Assembly: GCA_018402605.1 (NCBI GenBank)
Contig: JAGYIK010000009.1
Location: 1-22,502, forward strand
Reading direction: 5' to 3'
Length of the DNA stretch: 22,502 nt
Source of the DNA: Litorivicinus sp.
Lineage (GTDB): Bacteria; Pseudomonadota; Gammaproteobacteria; Pseudomonadales; Litorivicinaceae
Shown here: positions 14,745-22,502 of the stretch, piece after piece
How positions within the stretch are numbered: position 1 is the first letter of the stretch
Layout of the letters: the number at the start of each line of letters is the position of its first letter
Made by a program: the position numbers and the translations under genes
The notes under the pieces: model-generated
What the model saw: the letters and a program-made list of their open reading frames with translations, nothing else
The model's database searches: none
What the model was told of the DNA's origin: nothing

Positions 14745-16244
14745 TTAGCGAATTTTCAGGATAAAACCCGCGTCAGACTGCCGACGCATCTCATCGTCCA
14801 AATCCAATGCCATCACTGGATCGTTCAAGAGCGTGTTCGACTCAAATATCAACGATAATTCTTCACCATTCACCTGTGCTGAAAAAGCCGGTTGCCCCGT
14901 ATCGTGGCGTGCCAGTCTGAGCACTGCAGCCACGCGGAGTATTCGAATGAGGCGAACCAACCGTAATTGACTCCAATATCGAAGCTCGGGGATGACCGAT
15001 ACATCAAGGCGCTTTCGATGCAAGCGGACCAGAGTCGCCAACACAGATTGTTGTTCGCGGTTAAATCCGGGTAAGGGTGTATTGGCCAGTACATAGGCCC
15101 CATGGCGATGGAATCCCGAGTAGTTAATTTGCAGCCCCGTCTCATGCAACATCGCAGCCCAGACCAGCATGTGCCGGTCATCGTCATTCAGGTTCCAGTC
15201 AGCCGCTACCTGCTCAAATATGCACTCTGCGGTCTCTTTGACACGGTTGGCCTGATCGCGATCGATGCCGTAGCGAGCCATGAGATCAACAGCCGTTCGC
15301 TCACGGATATCGGTCGCCCTCAGGCGATCGTCCATGGTGTATAGCACGCCCTCTCGAAGCGCACTGTCAGCGAAAATAACCTGATCGACCGCCAATTCCT
15401 CGAGGATGGCCGCCATAATGGCGACACCCGCGGGCAACACTTGCATCCGCTCCACACTGACATCGGGAATAGTGGTCAAACTTCGGTTGGATTCTTTTGA
15501 CAAAAATTTCTGACAGGCCGCAATCGACTCTCGTGTAATCCGTGGGCCAAAGCCCAAATGGACACCAAGCGCACTCACACCTTTAGCACTGCCCGAGGTC
15601 GCAAATACCTTGTCAAAGGGCAATGCACGAATCCGTTCAGCAATCGGCTCCAAAGCGCGTTTCGTGGCAAGCCGAACCTGGTCAAACGCATCTGCGTTGA
15701 TGGTTTGCATGAAGTGGTTGGTATAGGTCACACAACCCAGAGAACGGGAGGAGAGGAACGTCGGAGAATAGTCTTGTCCAATCGCGAATTCAGTCGATCC
15801 ACCGCCAATATCAAACACCATAAAGGGTCCATCCACCGGCTGTGTGTGGGCCACTGCATGAAAGATCAGTCGCGCCTCCTCAGGCCCGGAAATGATCTCG
15901 ATCGGTGCTCGGAAGACCTCTGCTGCGCGATCGAGAAATTCTGAGGCGTTACTGGCCTCACGGAGCGTATGTGTGCCGACAACACGGATATCCTCGGTTG
16001 CAACGGACTGCAGGCGAGCCTCGAACCGTGCCAAGGTCTCGATCCCGCGATCAATGGCGTCGCTGGCAAGTACGTCGTCGACGCCCAACCCCGATGCGAG
16101 ACGGACACGCTCGCGGTCTCGCACCAGAATTTGCAATCCAGAGGGCGAGATACGCGCCACAGTGACGTGGAAACTATTGGATCCAAGGTCAACGGCCGCG
16201 ACCAATCGTTCTTCGGCCGGGGCCTCTATTTCATTCACTTTCAA
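14745..16244 (-). CDS. ppx: Exopolyphosphatase (Ppx/GppA family)
   Basis: Releases phosphate from the ends of polyphosphate. The related GppA enzymes hydrolyse pppGpp, so some guanosine pentaphosphatase activity is possible. The 499-residue protein has the actin-like ATPase-fold signatures AAVDLGSNSFHV (about 16-27), VVGTHTLREASNA, EIISGPEEARLIF (about 116-128, with the catalytic Glu) and FDIGGGSTEFAIG (about 144-156). A C-terminal HD-like helical domain carries MLVWAAMLHETG. The first codon of the open frame is TTG at 16242-16244; GTG at 16236-16238 is an equally good start. Either overlaps the end of ppk, so ppk and ppx form one operon of opposing activities. Adjacency to ppk favours Ppx over GppA. 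Confidence 0.92.
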   Translation of the reverse strand: MKVNEIEAPAEERLVAAVDLGSNSFHVTVARISPSGLQILVRDRERVRLASGLGVDDVLASDAIDRGIETLARFEARLQSVATEDIRVVGTHTLREASNASEFLDRAAEVFRAPIEIISGPEEARLIFHAVAHTQPVDGPFMVFDIGGGSTEFAIGQDYSPTFLSSRSLGCVTYTNHFMQTINADAFDQVRLATKRALEPIAERIRALPFDKVFATSGSAKGVSALGVHLGFGPRITRESIAACQKFLSKESNRSLTTIPDVSVERMQVLPAGVAIMAAILEELAVDQVIFADSALREGVLYTMDDRLRATDIRERTAVDLMARYGIDRDQANRVKETAECIFEQVAADWNLNDDDRHMLVWAAMLHETGLQINYSGFHRHGAYVLANTPLPGFNREQQSVLATLVRLHRKRLDVSVIPELRYWSQLRLVRLIRILRVAAVLRLARHDTGQPAFSAQVNGEELSLIFESNTLLNDPVMALDLDDEMRRQSDAGFILKIR

Positions 16245-18285
16245 GTTGTTTGATGTAGTTGTAGGTGCTCATTTGTGCGCGTAGTTTACGGCGATTCCCA
16301 CGATCGACATAGGGATTGGTTTGTTCTTCATCAATTTCACGCGCTTTTGTCGTGTCTTTAAACTGTAACTCCATCAAATCAATGATGGTTTTTCGATGTC
16401 TTGGATCATAGATCGGTGTCGCGACCTCAACCCGGTTATCCAGATTTCGCATCATCCAGTCGGCTGAACTGATAAAGACTTCCGGATCACCATCGTTATA
16501 GAAGATCGCAACACGCGGATGCTCAAGGAATCGATCCACAATACTAATCACCCGAATCCGATCACTCATGCCCGGAATACCCGGTACAAGTGTGCACATG
16601 CCGCGAACACAGGCATCGATGCGCACGCCTGCACGACTGGCCTCATAGAGCTTAGTCACCAGATCTTGGTCGGCGAGATTATTCACCTTGATCAGGATCC
16701 GCGCAGGTCGCCCTGATTCAGCCAATGTAATCTCCCGTTCAATCCGGCGATTAATCTCGTTACGTTGCGTCAACGGGCTGACCCAGAGATGCTTGAAGTT
16801 CACTGGGCGATACGGCGCTTGAATGAATGCGAACACATCGCGGACTTCTTCGGTGATCTCAGGCCGCGCGGTCAAGAGGGTAAAGTCGGTGTAAATACGC
16901 GCCGTCTTTTCATTAAAATTTCCGGTGCCGATGTGGGCATAACGCACAAACTCACCACCTTCATTTCGAGTAATCAGGCAGAGTTTCGAATGCACTTTAA
17001 GGTTCGCAATACCAAAGCTGACATGAACGCCAGCATCGGTTAAGACCTTCGACCAGCGAATGTTCGCTTCCTCATCGAACCGCGCCTGCAATTCGACAAT
17101 GACGAACACATCCTTCCCATTCGCCACCGCATCAAGCAGTGCCTTGATCACCAGAGATGAACTGGCAACCCGGTACAATGAGATCCGAATGGATTCAACA
17201 GCCGGATCCATCGCGGCTTGGCGTAACCACTCTGTGAAGTGATAGAAGTCATGATAAGGGTAGTGAAGGAGCACATCCTGGTCGCGGATCACCTTGAAGT
17301 AGTTGCGTTGATTATCTAACGCCTTCGAGGCAATCCCCGGCATCGCAGGATTTTGCAAAGACGATCGGCCAATCGATGGAAACGACAAGAAGTCCTTCAT
17401 GTTGTGGTAGCGACCACCCGGAATAATTGCGTCGATCCGTGTAATACCGAGTTCCTGCTTCAACATCTCCAGTACACGGTCCGGCATTTCCCGGTCGTGC
17501 ACGAGTCGCGTGGGTTCTGCGGTGAGACGCTGTTTCAAACCACTCGAGAGACGGTCCAGCAAACTTTCATCGATTTCATCCGACAAATCGTACTCGGCAT
17601 CGCGGGTCATCTTCATTGACCACGCACGCGCCTCATCAAACTCAAAATATCCCTCAAAGATGTCCGGGAGACTGAGTCGAATAGCGTTATCCAGTAAAAC
17701 CAGCGGTTTCTTCCGTCGGGTCGTCTCGGGAGGCAATTCAATAAAGCGCGAATGATGATCCGTTGGAATCTCAACTAACGCATAGCGGTAGTCATCACCC
17801 AGACGCAACTCCACCGCCAAGTAGGTCGCATCATCCGCTAGCACATCACCAAGATCGACTCGCGGTTCAACCAAAATCGGACAGATAAACTGACGAATCC
17901 GACTATGAAAATAGCGTCTCAGCCACTCTCGATGGGTTTCGCTGAGCTGGTCTTCATTTTCTAGGAAGATATTGTGTCGGGCGAGGGTCCGAATCACCTC
18001 AAGATGGGCCATCTCAAAGTCGGCATTGAGCTCCATCGTGCGCTTCTGAATCGCACTGAGTAACGCCCGCGCATGCGGGTCTCCACCAACTTCTTGATGC
18101 AGCAAAATGCGGCGTCGCACATCGGCTACACGGACCCGATAGTACTCATCCAAATTACTCGAATAGATCCCTAAAAATCGAGCACGTTCGATCGGGGGAT
18201 TGCTCTTATCCATGGCTTCCTGAAGGACACGATGGTTGAATGAGAGCCAACTCAACTCTTTTTCGAGAAAGGGATACGAGGGCAC
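16231..18285 (-). CDS. ppk: Polyphosphate kinase 1
   Basis: Membrane-associated enzyme that makes polyphosphate from the gamma phosphate of ATP through a phosphohistidine. The 684 residues show all four domains. The N-terminal region begins EKELSWLSFNHRVLQEA and contains GIYSSNLDEYYRVR. The head domain is followed by two phospholipase D-like catalytic domains. The autophosphorylated His is in LKVHSKLCLI (His432), followed by YAHIGTGNFNEKTARIYTD. The second catalytic His is in DRFLEHPRV (about 589), followed by SSADWMMRNLDNRVE. The start is GTG at 18283-18285, supported by AGGA six bases upstream. It is divergent from phoR across 92 bases and overlaps ppx by up to 14 bases. No Pho box was seen in its upstream gap. 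Confidence 0.97.
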   Translation of the reverse strand: MPSYPFLEKELSWLSFNHRVLQEAMDKSNPPIERARFLGIYSSNLDEYYRVRVADVRRRILLHQEVGGDPHARALLSAIQKRTMELNADFEMAHLEVIRTLARHNIFLENEDQLSETHREWLRRYFHSRIRQFICPILVEPRVDLGDVLADDATYLAVELRLGDDYRYALVEIPTDHHSRFIELPPETTRRKKPLVLLDNAIRLSLPDIFEGYFEFDEARAWSMKMTRDAEYDLSDEIDESLLDRLSSGLKQRLTAEPTRLVHDREMPDRVLEMLKQELGITRIDAIIPGGRYHNMKDFLSFPSIGRSSLQNPAMPGIASKALDNQRNYFKVIRDQDVLLHYPYHDFYHFTEWLRQAAMDPAVESIRISLYRVASSSLVIKALLDAVANGKDVFVIVELQARFDEEANIRWSKVLTDAGVHVSFGIANLKVHSKLCLITRNEGGEFVRYAHIGTGNFNEKTARIYTDFTLLTARPEITEEVRDVFAFIQAPYRPVNFKHLWVSPLTQRNEINRRIEREITLAESGRPARILIKVNNLADQDLVTKLYEASRAGVRIDACVRGMCTLVPGIPGMSDRIRVISIVDRFLEHPRVAIFYNDGDPEVFISSADWMMRNLDNRVEVATPIYDPRHRKTIIDLMELQFKDTTKAREIDEEQTNPYVDRGNRRKLRAQMSTYNYIKQLESE

Positions 18286-18377
18286 GTTGGATCCTATCGT
18301 TGGTGCGTTATGCTAGCGTTGCTATGTTCAACTAAGTTCGTGATCAGCACAACGCCAACGCGAGGCAAAAGCGCACA
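18286..18377. promoter_or_regulatory. Divergent ppk-phoR intergenic region, promoters not clearly resolved
   Basis: This 92-base gap separates the ppk GTG on the minus strand from the phoR ATG on the plus strand, so it must serve at least one of them. On the plus strand, TTGGTG at 18300-18305 and TATGTT at 18323-18328, 17 bases apart, form a weak sigma-70-like pair for phoR. For ppk, AGGA at 18292-18295 on the minus strand is its ribosome site. I looked for paired CTGTCAT-like repeats on both strands and found none. Confidence 0.3.
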
Positions 18378-19682
18378 ATGTACGGATCTTTCGGCACGAC
18401 CCTCATCCAAGGCGCACTCCTTGCTGGGACGATTCTGACGGCAGGGCAACTCAGCGGGCGCTGGTTGGAGTCATCGCTCGTGATTGTCAGCGCATTGCTG
18501 GTCATTTCTGTCATCCGTCGCAACCAGATGTATGACTGGCTGGAGAAGAAACCAGGAACACCCTTGGGTCACCTCCCTGGAATGTGGGTCGATATGAGCC
18601 AACGGGTGATTCATCGGGAGCGACAACTGCTCCGCGAGCGTGACGAAGCGCAGATGTTGCTTATTAACCTGCACCAATCCCTGTCCAGTCTGGATTCCGG
18701 TCTCGTTCACCTGTCTCCAGAGTGGAAAATCAATTGGTGGAACGCGCCGGCGTCTGGATTACTGGGCTTGCGTGAAGGCTACGATACCGATGCCGCGCTA
18801 TTTAACTTGGTGCGGACACCGGAGCTGGTCCGTTTCGTTGAAGAAGGTGATTTCGAGTTGCCGATCACATTGGCCTCTCCGATCACCACCGGGCGGATGT
18901 TGGAATACAAAGTATGCCCTATTCAAGATAGCGGCTTTTTGCTTGTGATTCGCGATGTCACTCGCTTCACACGACTGGAGCGGATGCGTTCTGACTTTGT
19001 CGCCAATGTGAGCCACGAGTTGAAAACACCGCTCACAGTCATCACAGGGTACCTTGAAACCATTCTCGACAATCAGCTCGTGACAAGCCAGGGTGTGCGC
19101 GCGGTGGAGCAAGCACTCAAACAGTCCGGACGCATGAATCGGCTATTGCAGGACTTACTTCTCCTGTCACAACTCGAGACAACGGCACCGGATCCCAAAC
19201 CCACTCAAATCCGTGTCAGCGACATTCTCGAACATGCAGTTCGCGAGGCAAACGAGGTGAAAAATGCATTGCAGCGCGAGACTACGCAAATCCATGCGAT
19301 CACAACAAGTGACTACAATTTGCTCGGCGATTGGAATGAACTGACCTCAGCCATTAATAATCTGGCAAGTAATGCTGTGCGATACTCGCCAGACGGGGCC
19401 GTCATTGAACTGGCCTTTGCGGTGCGCAATGGCCAAGGTTTGCTGACCGTTCGAGATAACGGACCGGGAATCCTGCCTGAACATCTGCCACGACTCACGG
19501 AACGATTTTATCGGGTAGACAATAGCCATTCACCGGCGACCGGCGGAACAGGCCTCGGCTTGGCAATTGTAAAGCACATTCTATTACGGCACGGTGGAAG
19601 CTTAGAGATCGACTCCAACCCGGGAAGTGGATCAGAGTTTCGGTGCGTATTCCCAAAAGAGCGGACGACCACAGCACGGTGA
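18378..19682 (+). CDS. phoR: PhoR, phosphate regulon sensor histidine kinase
   Basis: Inner-membrane histidine kinase that phosphorylates PhoB when the Pst system is not transporting phosphate. The 434 residues begin with two hydrophobic segments (about 8-22 and 31-47) with almost no periplasmic loop, as expected for PhoR. A charged linker and a PAS-like domain (about 95-195) follow. HisKA contains the phosphorylated His213 in NVSHELKTPLT. The ATPase domain shows the N box INNLASNAVRYSP (about 326-338), G1 DNGPGI (360-365), the F box RFYRVD and G2 GTGLGLAIVKHI (about 390-402). It lies apart from phoB, separated by the inverted ppk-ppx pair. Its stop is 22 bases from the phoU stop on the opposite strand. 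Confidence 0.95.
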   Translation: MYGSFGTTLIQGALLAGTILTAGQLSGRWLESSLVIVSALLVISVIRRNQMYDWLEKKPGTPLGHLPGMWVDMSQRVIHRERQLLRERDEAQMLLINLHQSLSSLDSGLVHLSPEWKINWWNAPASGLLGLREGYDTDAALFNLVRTPELVRFVEEGDFELPITLASPITTGRMLEYKVCPIQDSGFLLVIRDVTRFTRLERMRSDFVANVSHELKTPLTVITGYLETILDNQLVTSQGVRAVEQALKQSGRMNRLLQDLLLLSQLETTAPDPKPTQIRVSDILEHAVREANEVKNALQRETTQIHAITTSDYNLLGDWNELTSAINNLASNAVRYSPDGAVIELAFAVRNGQGLLTVRDNGPGILPEHLPRLTERFYRVDNSHSPATGGTGLGLAIVKHILLRHGGSLEIDSNPGSGSEFRCVFPKERTTTAR

Positions 19683-19704
19683 TCGTCCATACGCATACTG
19701 CGGA

Positions 19705-20430
19705 TTAACTGTTTTTGAGTGTCTCTTCGACATTGGTCACGGATAAGTGCCGAACATCCGTGCCCTTGACCAGATAAATCACATGCTCTGCAATGTTTGT
19801 TGCGTGATCGCCCACACGCTCAAGTGCGCGAAGCACCCACATGACGTTCAAGACATGACCAATCTCACGGGGATCCTCAATCATGAACGTTGCCAATGAC
19901 CGAAGTGCCGATTGGTAGATTCGATCCACTTCTTTATCACGACGCGCAATATCCAACGCCATATCGACGTCTAATCGCGCAAATGAGGTCAGCGAGTCAC
20001 CCAATAAACGAATCACCTGCTCACCAATCGCACGCACTTCAACCATACCAACCGTCGAGTTGCGGCCGGCTTCGTGTGCTTGTTGCGCCATCAGTGCGAC
20101 TTTATTGGCCTCGTCACCGGCGCGCTCGAGATCACGCACGATCTTCGACACGACGAGTACCAAACGAAGGTCCGATGCAGTGGGCTGGCGCCGTGCAATG
20201 ACACTTTCAACCAGCTCATCAATTCGGATCTCCCACGCGTTCACACTGTTTTCAGCAGAGCGAATCTGCTCAACCAGCGCAGAATCAAAGCTTTCCTGGC
20301 ACTGCACCGCAAGGCGGACCTGGCGCTCAGCCAGGCCACCCATTTTCATTAAATCCGCGCAGAGCTCTTCAAGCTCTTCGTTGAACTCGCTGGAAATATG
20401 ACGCGCAAAGTCGCTCTTGAGATCGCTCAT
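19705..20430 (-). CDS. phoU: PhoU, phosphate signalling regulator
   Basis: Cytosolic helical-bundle protein that links the Pst transporter to PhoR and prevents phosphate uptake from inducing the Pho regulon in excess phosphate. The 241-residue protein contains two PhoU repeats. Their metal-binding motifs are DLERAGDEANKVA in the first repeat and ALERVGDHATNIAEHVIYL in the second. Length and N-terminus (MSDLKSDF, then FNEELEELCADLMKMGG) match the gammaproteobacterial family. It starts two bases after the pstB stop, so pstA-pstB-phoU is one operon. Loss in other bacteria leads to constitutive Pho expression and polyphosphate accumulation, which fits the neighbouring ppk-ppx. Confidence 0.97.
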   Translation of the reverse strand: MSDLKSDFARHISSEFNEELEELCADLMKMGGLAERQVRLAVQCQESFDSALVEQIRSAENSVNAWEIRIDELVESVIARRQPTASDLRLVLVVSKIVRDLERAGDEANKVALMAQQAHEAGRNSTVGMVEVRAIGEQVIRLLGDSLTSFARLDVDMALDIARRDKEVDRIYQSALRSLATFMIEDPREIGHVLNVMWVLRALERVGDHATNIAEHVIYLVKGTDVRHLSVTNVEETLKNS

Positions 20431-20432
20431 GA

Positions 20433-21290
20433 TTAACCGAATCGTCCTGTAATGTAATCTTGTGTGAGTTCATGGGTCGGGTTGGTGAAAATTTGTTTGG
20501 TTTCACCCACTTCGACCAACGTCCCCAAATGAAAATATGCAGTCCGATCAGAGACACGAGCCGCCTGCTGCATAGAGTGGGTCACGATCACAATGGTGTA
20601 CTGCTCACGGAGTTCGTGAATCAATTCTTCCACTTTTGCGGTTGCAATTGGATCCAGTGCTGAACACGGCTCGTCCATCAAGATCACCTCTGGGCTCACA
20701 GCAATAGCGCGCGCAATACACAGACGCTGTTGCTGACCACCGGACAGACCTGTACCGGCTTCGTTCAGACGATCTTTGACTTCATTCCACAAACCGGCGC
20801 GGTGCAATGAGCGCTCAACAATTTCATCCAACTCGACTTTGTTGTTCGCTAACCCGTGGATACGCGGACCATAGGCAATATTGTCGTAAATCGACTTCGG
20901 GAACGGATTTGGCTTCTGGAATACCATACCCACACGAGCACGAAGCGAGACCACATCAATTTTTGGATCATAGATATTGTCTCGGTCAATTTTGATCTCA
21001 CCATCGACACGGCAAATATCGATCGTATCGTTCATCCGGTTTAAGCAGCGCAAAAACGTCGATTTACCGCAACCCGATGGACCGATAAATGAGATCACTT
21101 GGCCAACACCGATATCAAGTGTGACATTGTTAATGGCACACTTATCACCGTAATAGACATCAACATTACGTGCGGTCATTCGAGCATGCTCAACATACAC
21201 CTCACCAATGGTCTTATCTGGAATCAGCCGGTCTTCCATTTTCTGATCTTTATCGGCTATTGCTGTATTTGTCATGGTTGTTTCCATCAT
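20433..21290 (-). CDS. pstB: PstB, phosphate ABC transporter ATP-binding protein
   Basis: ATPase of the high-affinity PstSCAB phosphate importer, acting on the cytoplasmic face of the inner membrane. The 285-residue protein shows Walker A in GPSGCGKST, the Q-loop in VFQKPNPFPKSIYDN, the ABC signature LSGGQQQRLCIARA, Walker B in VILMDEPCSALDP and the switch His in VTHSMQQA. FPKSIYDN and LNRMNDT are typical PstB features. The first 30 or so residues (METTMTNTAIADKDQ onward) extend beyond the usual 257-residue E. coli protein. The start at 21290 is supported by AAGGA about six bases upstream; a second ATG is the next codon. The gap to pstA is 10 bases. Confidence 0.97.
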   Translation of the reverse strand: MMETTMTNTAIADKDQKMEDRLIPDKTIGEVYVEHARMTARNVDVYYGDKCAINNVTLDIGVGQVISFIGPSGCGKSTFLRCLNRMNDTIDICRVDGEIKIDRDNIYDPKIDVVSLRARVGMVFQKPNPFPKSIYDNIAYGPRIHGLANNKVELDEIVERSLHRAGLWNEVKDRLNEAGTGLSGGQQQRLCIARAIAVSPEVILMDEPCSALDPIATAKVEELIHELREQYTIVIVTHSMQQAARVSDRTAYFHLGTLVEVGETKQIFTNPTHELTQDYITGRFG

Positions 21291-21300
21291 TCAAATCCTT

Positions 21301-22467
21301 TTACCAACGGCGCTCTAATTTTTTACGTAACAAAATTGCGGCGGCGTTCATCGTAATTAAGAAGGCCAACAACACAATAATTGCAGCACTGGTCTTCGCA
21401 ATAAACATACGCTCAGAGTAATCCGCCCACATGTAAATCTGCACCGGCAATACTGTACTTGGGTCTGTAATGCCGCCTGGAATATCGACAATAAATGCCA
21501 CCATCCCAATCATCAAAAGTGGCGCCGTTTCCCCAAGTGCCTGCGCCATACCGACGATCGTTCCTGTCAGCATACCCGGCATTGCAAGCGGCAACACATG
21601 ATGGAAGATTGTTTGCATTTTCGACGCACCAACACCTAATGCGGCATCACGAATACTTGGTGGAACCGCGCGGATGGCTGCTCTCGACGAAATAATAATC
21701 GTCGGAAGCGTCATTAATGCAAGGACGATACCACCGACCAATGGAATCGAACGCGGGATCCCAAAGAACATGATGAATACCGCAAGGCCCATGATGCCGA
21801 ACACTACAGAAGGCACAGCAGCAAGATTATTAATGTTAATTTCGATAATCTCTGTCCATCGATTCTTTGGCGCAATCTCTTCTAAATACACCGCAGTCGC
21901 CACGCCCAACGGGAATGCGATCGCGATACACACAAACAGTGTGAAGATAGAGCCCATCAAGGCACCATTAATCCCGGCCATTTCTGCATCTCGCGATGCA
22001 GATCCAAAGAACAGATAATCGCTGAGCTCATAGCTCACACGCCCATCAGCCTCAAGGCGGTCAATGTAACTGATCTGCAGATCATTCAGACGACGGTTTT
22101 GCTCCGGCACATCACGCAGGATCAAACCTCGGAAAAATGAATCCACGTCATCGTCTAATGCAAACTTTACAGGCACGGTCTGACCCAGCAGATCCGGATT
22201 GTCGAGAATTAGATTGATTAATCGTCCAGTCGATCCGGTGGAAATCAGACCGCGTGCCGCACGACGTTCTGCGCGCCCTTCAGGATTGCCAATCGCCTCG
22301 TAAAACGCCTCGCGAACGATGGCTTCTGCATCACCTGAAAATAACGACTCCGCTGACGCATCGCCTTTTGGATCCAAGCGTTCCCGATCGAGTGTGACAT
22401 CGAATGTCACATAGTGTTGGAACATTCCTGGGATTCCGGTGGTGAAGATTGCCGCGAACAACAGCAC
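21301..22467 (-). CDS. pstA: PstA, phosphate ABC transporter permease, 5' end broken or incomplete
   Basis: Inner-membrane permease subunit of the Pst phosphate importer. The frame starts at a GTG (22465-22467) that falls inside the first hydrophobic segment, so it is not the natural start. An in-frame TAA lies at 22477-22479. After this first segment comes a large periplasmic domain (about 20-165), as in the proteobacterial PstA subgroup with an N-terminal DUF3333-type domain. Transmembrane helices follow at about 168-195, 216-237, 242-262, 299-327 and 360-380. The EAA-like cytoplasmic loop is IRDAALGVGASK, followed by HHVLPLAMPGMLTG and ALGETAPLLMIG. The C-terminus LRKKLERRW is basic. The expected cytoplasmic N-terminus may lie in another frame (INDNLK is readable at about 22480-22500). 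The rest of the gene or pstC lies beyond the window. Confidence 0.88.
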   Translation of the reverse strand: MLLFAAIFTTGIPGMFQHYVTFDVTLDRERLDPKGDASAESLFSGDAEAIVREAFYEAIGNPEGRAERRAARGLISTGSTGRLINLILDNPDLLGQTVPVKFALDDDVDSFFRGLILRDVPEQNRRLNDLQISYIDRLEADGRVSYELSDYLFFGSASRDAEMAGINGALMGSIFTLFVCIAIAFPLGVATAVYLEEIAPKNRWTEIIEININNLAAVPSVVFGIMGLAVFIMFFGIPRSIPLVGGIVLALMTLPTIIISSRAAIRAVPPSIRDAALGVGASKMQTIFHHVLPLAMPGMLTGTIVGMAQALGETAPLLMIGMVAFIVDIPGGITDPSTVLPVQIYMWADYSERMFIAKTSAAIIVLLAFLITMNAAAILLRKKLERRW

Positions 22468-22502
22468 CAGAAGCGCTTACTTTTAAGTTGTCGTTAATTT
22501 TT

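Noticed and set aside
14745..18285. ppk-ppx as a horizontally acquired insertion between phoB and phoR
   Set aside because: By eye, the base and codon use match the neighbours, and no repeats, integrase or attachment sites flank the pair. An ordinary inversion or rearrangement is enough to explain the order.
18286..18377. A Pho box controlling ppk or phoR
   Set aside because: I looked for paired CTGTCAT-like repeats 11 bases apart on both strands in this gap and saw none.
1..22502. Mobile elements, CRISPR arrays, tRNA or rRNA genes, defence or toxin-antitoxin systems
   Set aside because: Nearly all bases are used by recognised housekeeping genes. I saw no transposase, inverted terminal repeats, regular repeat arrays or structural RNA signatures.

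Overview
The window is a dense, moderately GC-rich stretch of chromosomal housekeeping genes with almost no intergenic space. Gene content and order (coaBC-dut-algC-argB, pyrE, crc, rph, gmk-rpoZ-spoT-ridA, oxyR-recG, ubiA-phoB) match a gammaproteobacterium of the Pseudomonadales/Oceanospirillales type. A Crc-like protein, an AlgC-type phosphomannomutase/phosphoglucomutase and a PstA with a large periplasmic N-terminal domain support this. The lineage is inferred from gene order and protein character; no search was possible.

Layout. 1-3527 (+): the end of coaBC, then dut, algC and argB, packed with overlapping or touching start and stop codons. 3534-5782: pyrE (-), crc (+) and rph (-), in alternating directions. 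5852-9321 (+): gmk, rpoZ, spoT and ridA, covering nucleotide metabolism, the RNA polymerase omega subunit, alarmone metabolism and enamine/imine deaminase. 9314-10129 (-): a YeeZ-like SDR protein, divergent from oxyR (+), which overlaps recG (+), then ubiA (+). 14028-22467: a phosphate block. It holds phoB (+), ppx and ppk (-), phoR (+), and phoU-pstB-pstA (-).

How the genes work together. The last 8.5 kb unites phosphate sensing (PhoR/PhoB/PhoU), high-affinity phosphate uptake (PstA/PstB; PstC and PstS would lie beyond the right edge) and polyphosphate synthesis and breakdown (Ppk/Ppx). The ppk-ppx pair sits between phoB and phoR on the opposite strand. A good Pho-box match with 11-bp phasing lies just upstream of phoB, which suggests autoregulation.

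Anomalies. spoT (about 7.0-7.73 kb) and the 5' part of recG (about 11.23-11.52 kb) are riddled with reading-frame changes, yet the conserved residues survive by hopping frames, and the rest of each gene is clean. This looks more like two islands of uncorrected sequencing or assembly error than natural decay. The 5' end of pstA at the window edge also appears broken. PhoB lacks one residue in a near-invariant receiver motif.

I found no mobile element, CRISPR array, tRNA, rRNA or defence system, and no gene set suggesting an undescribed system. No gene-free stretch exceeds about 100 bases, apart from the frame-scrambled parts of spoT and recG.
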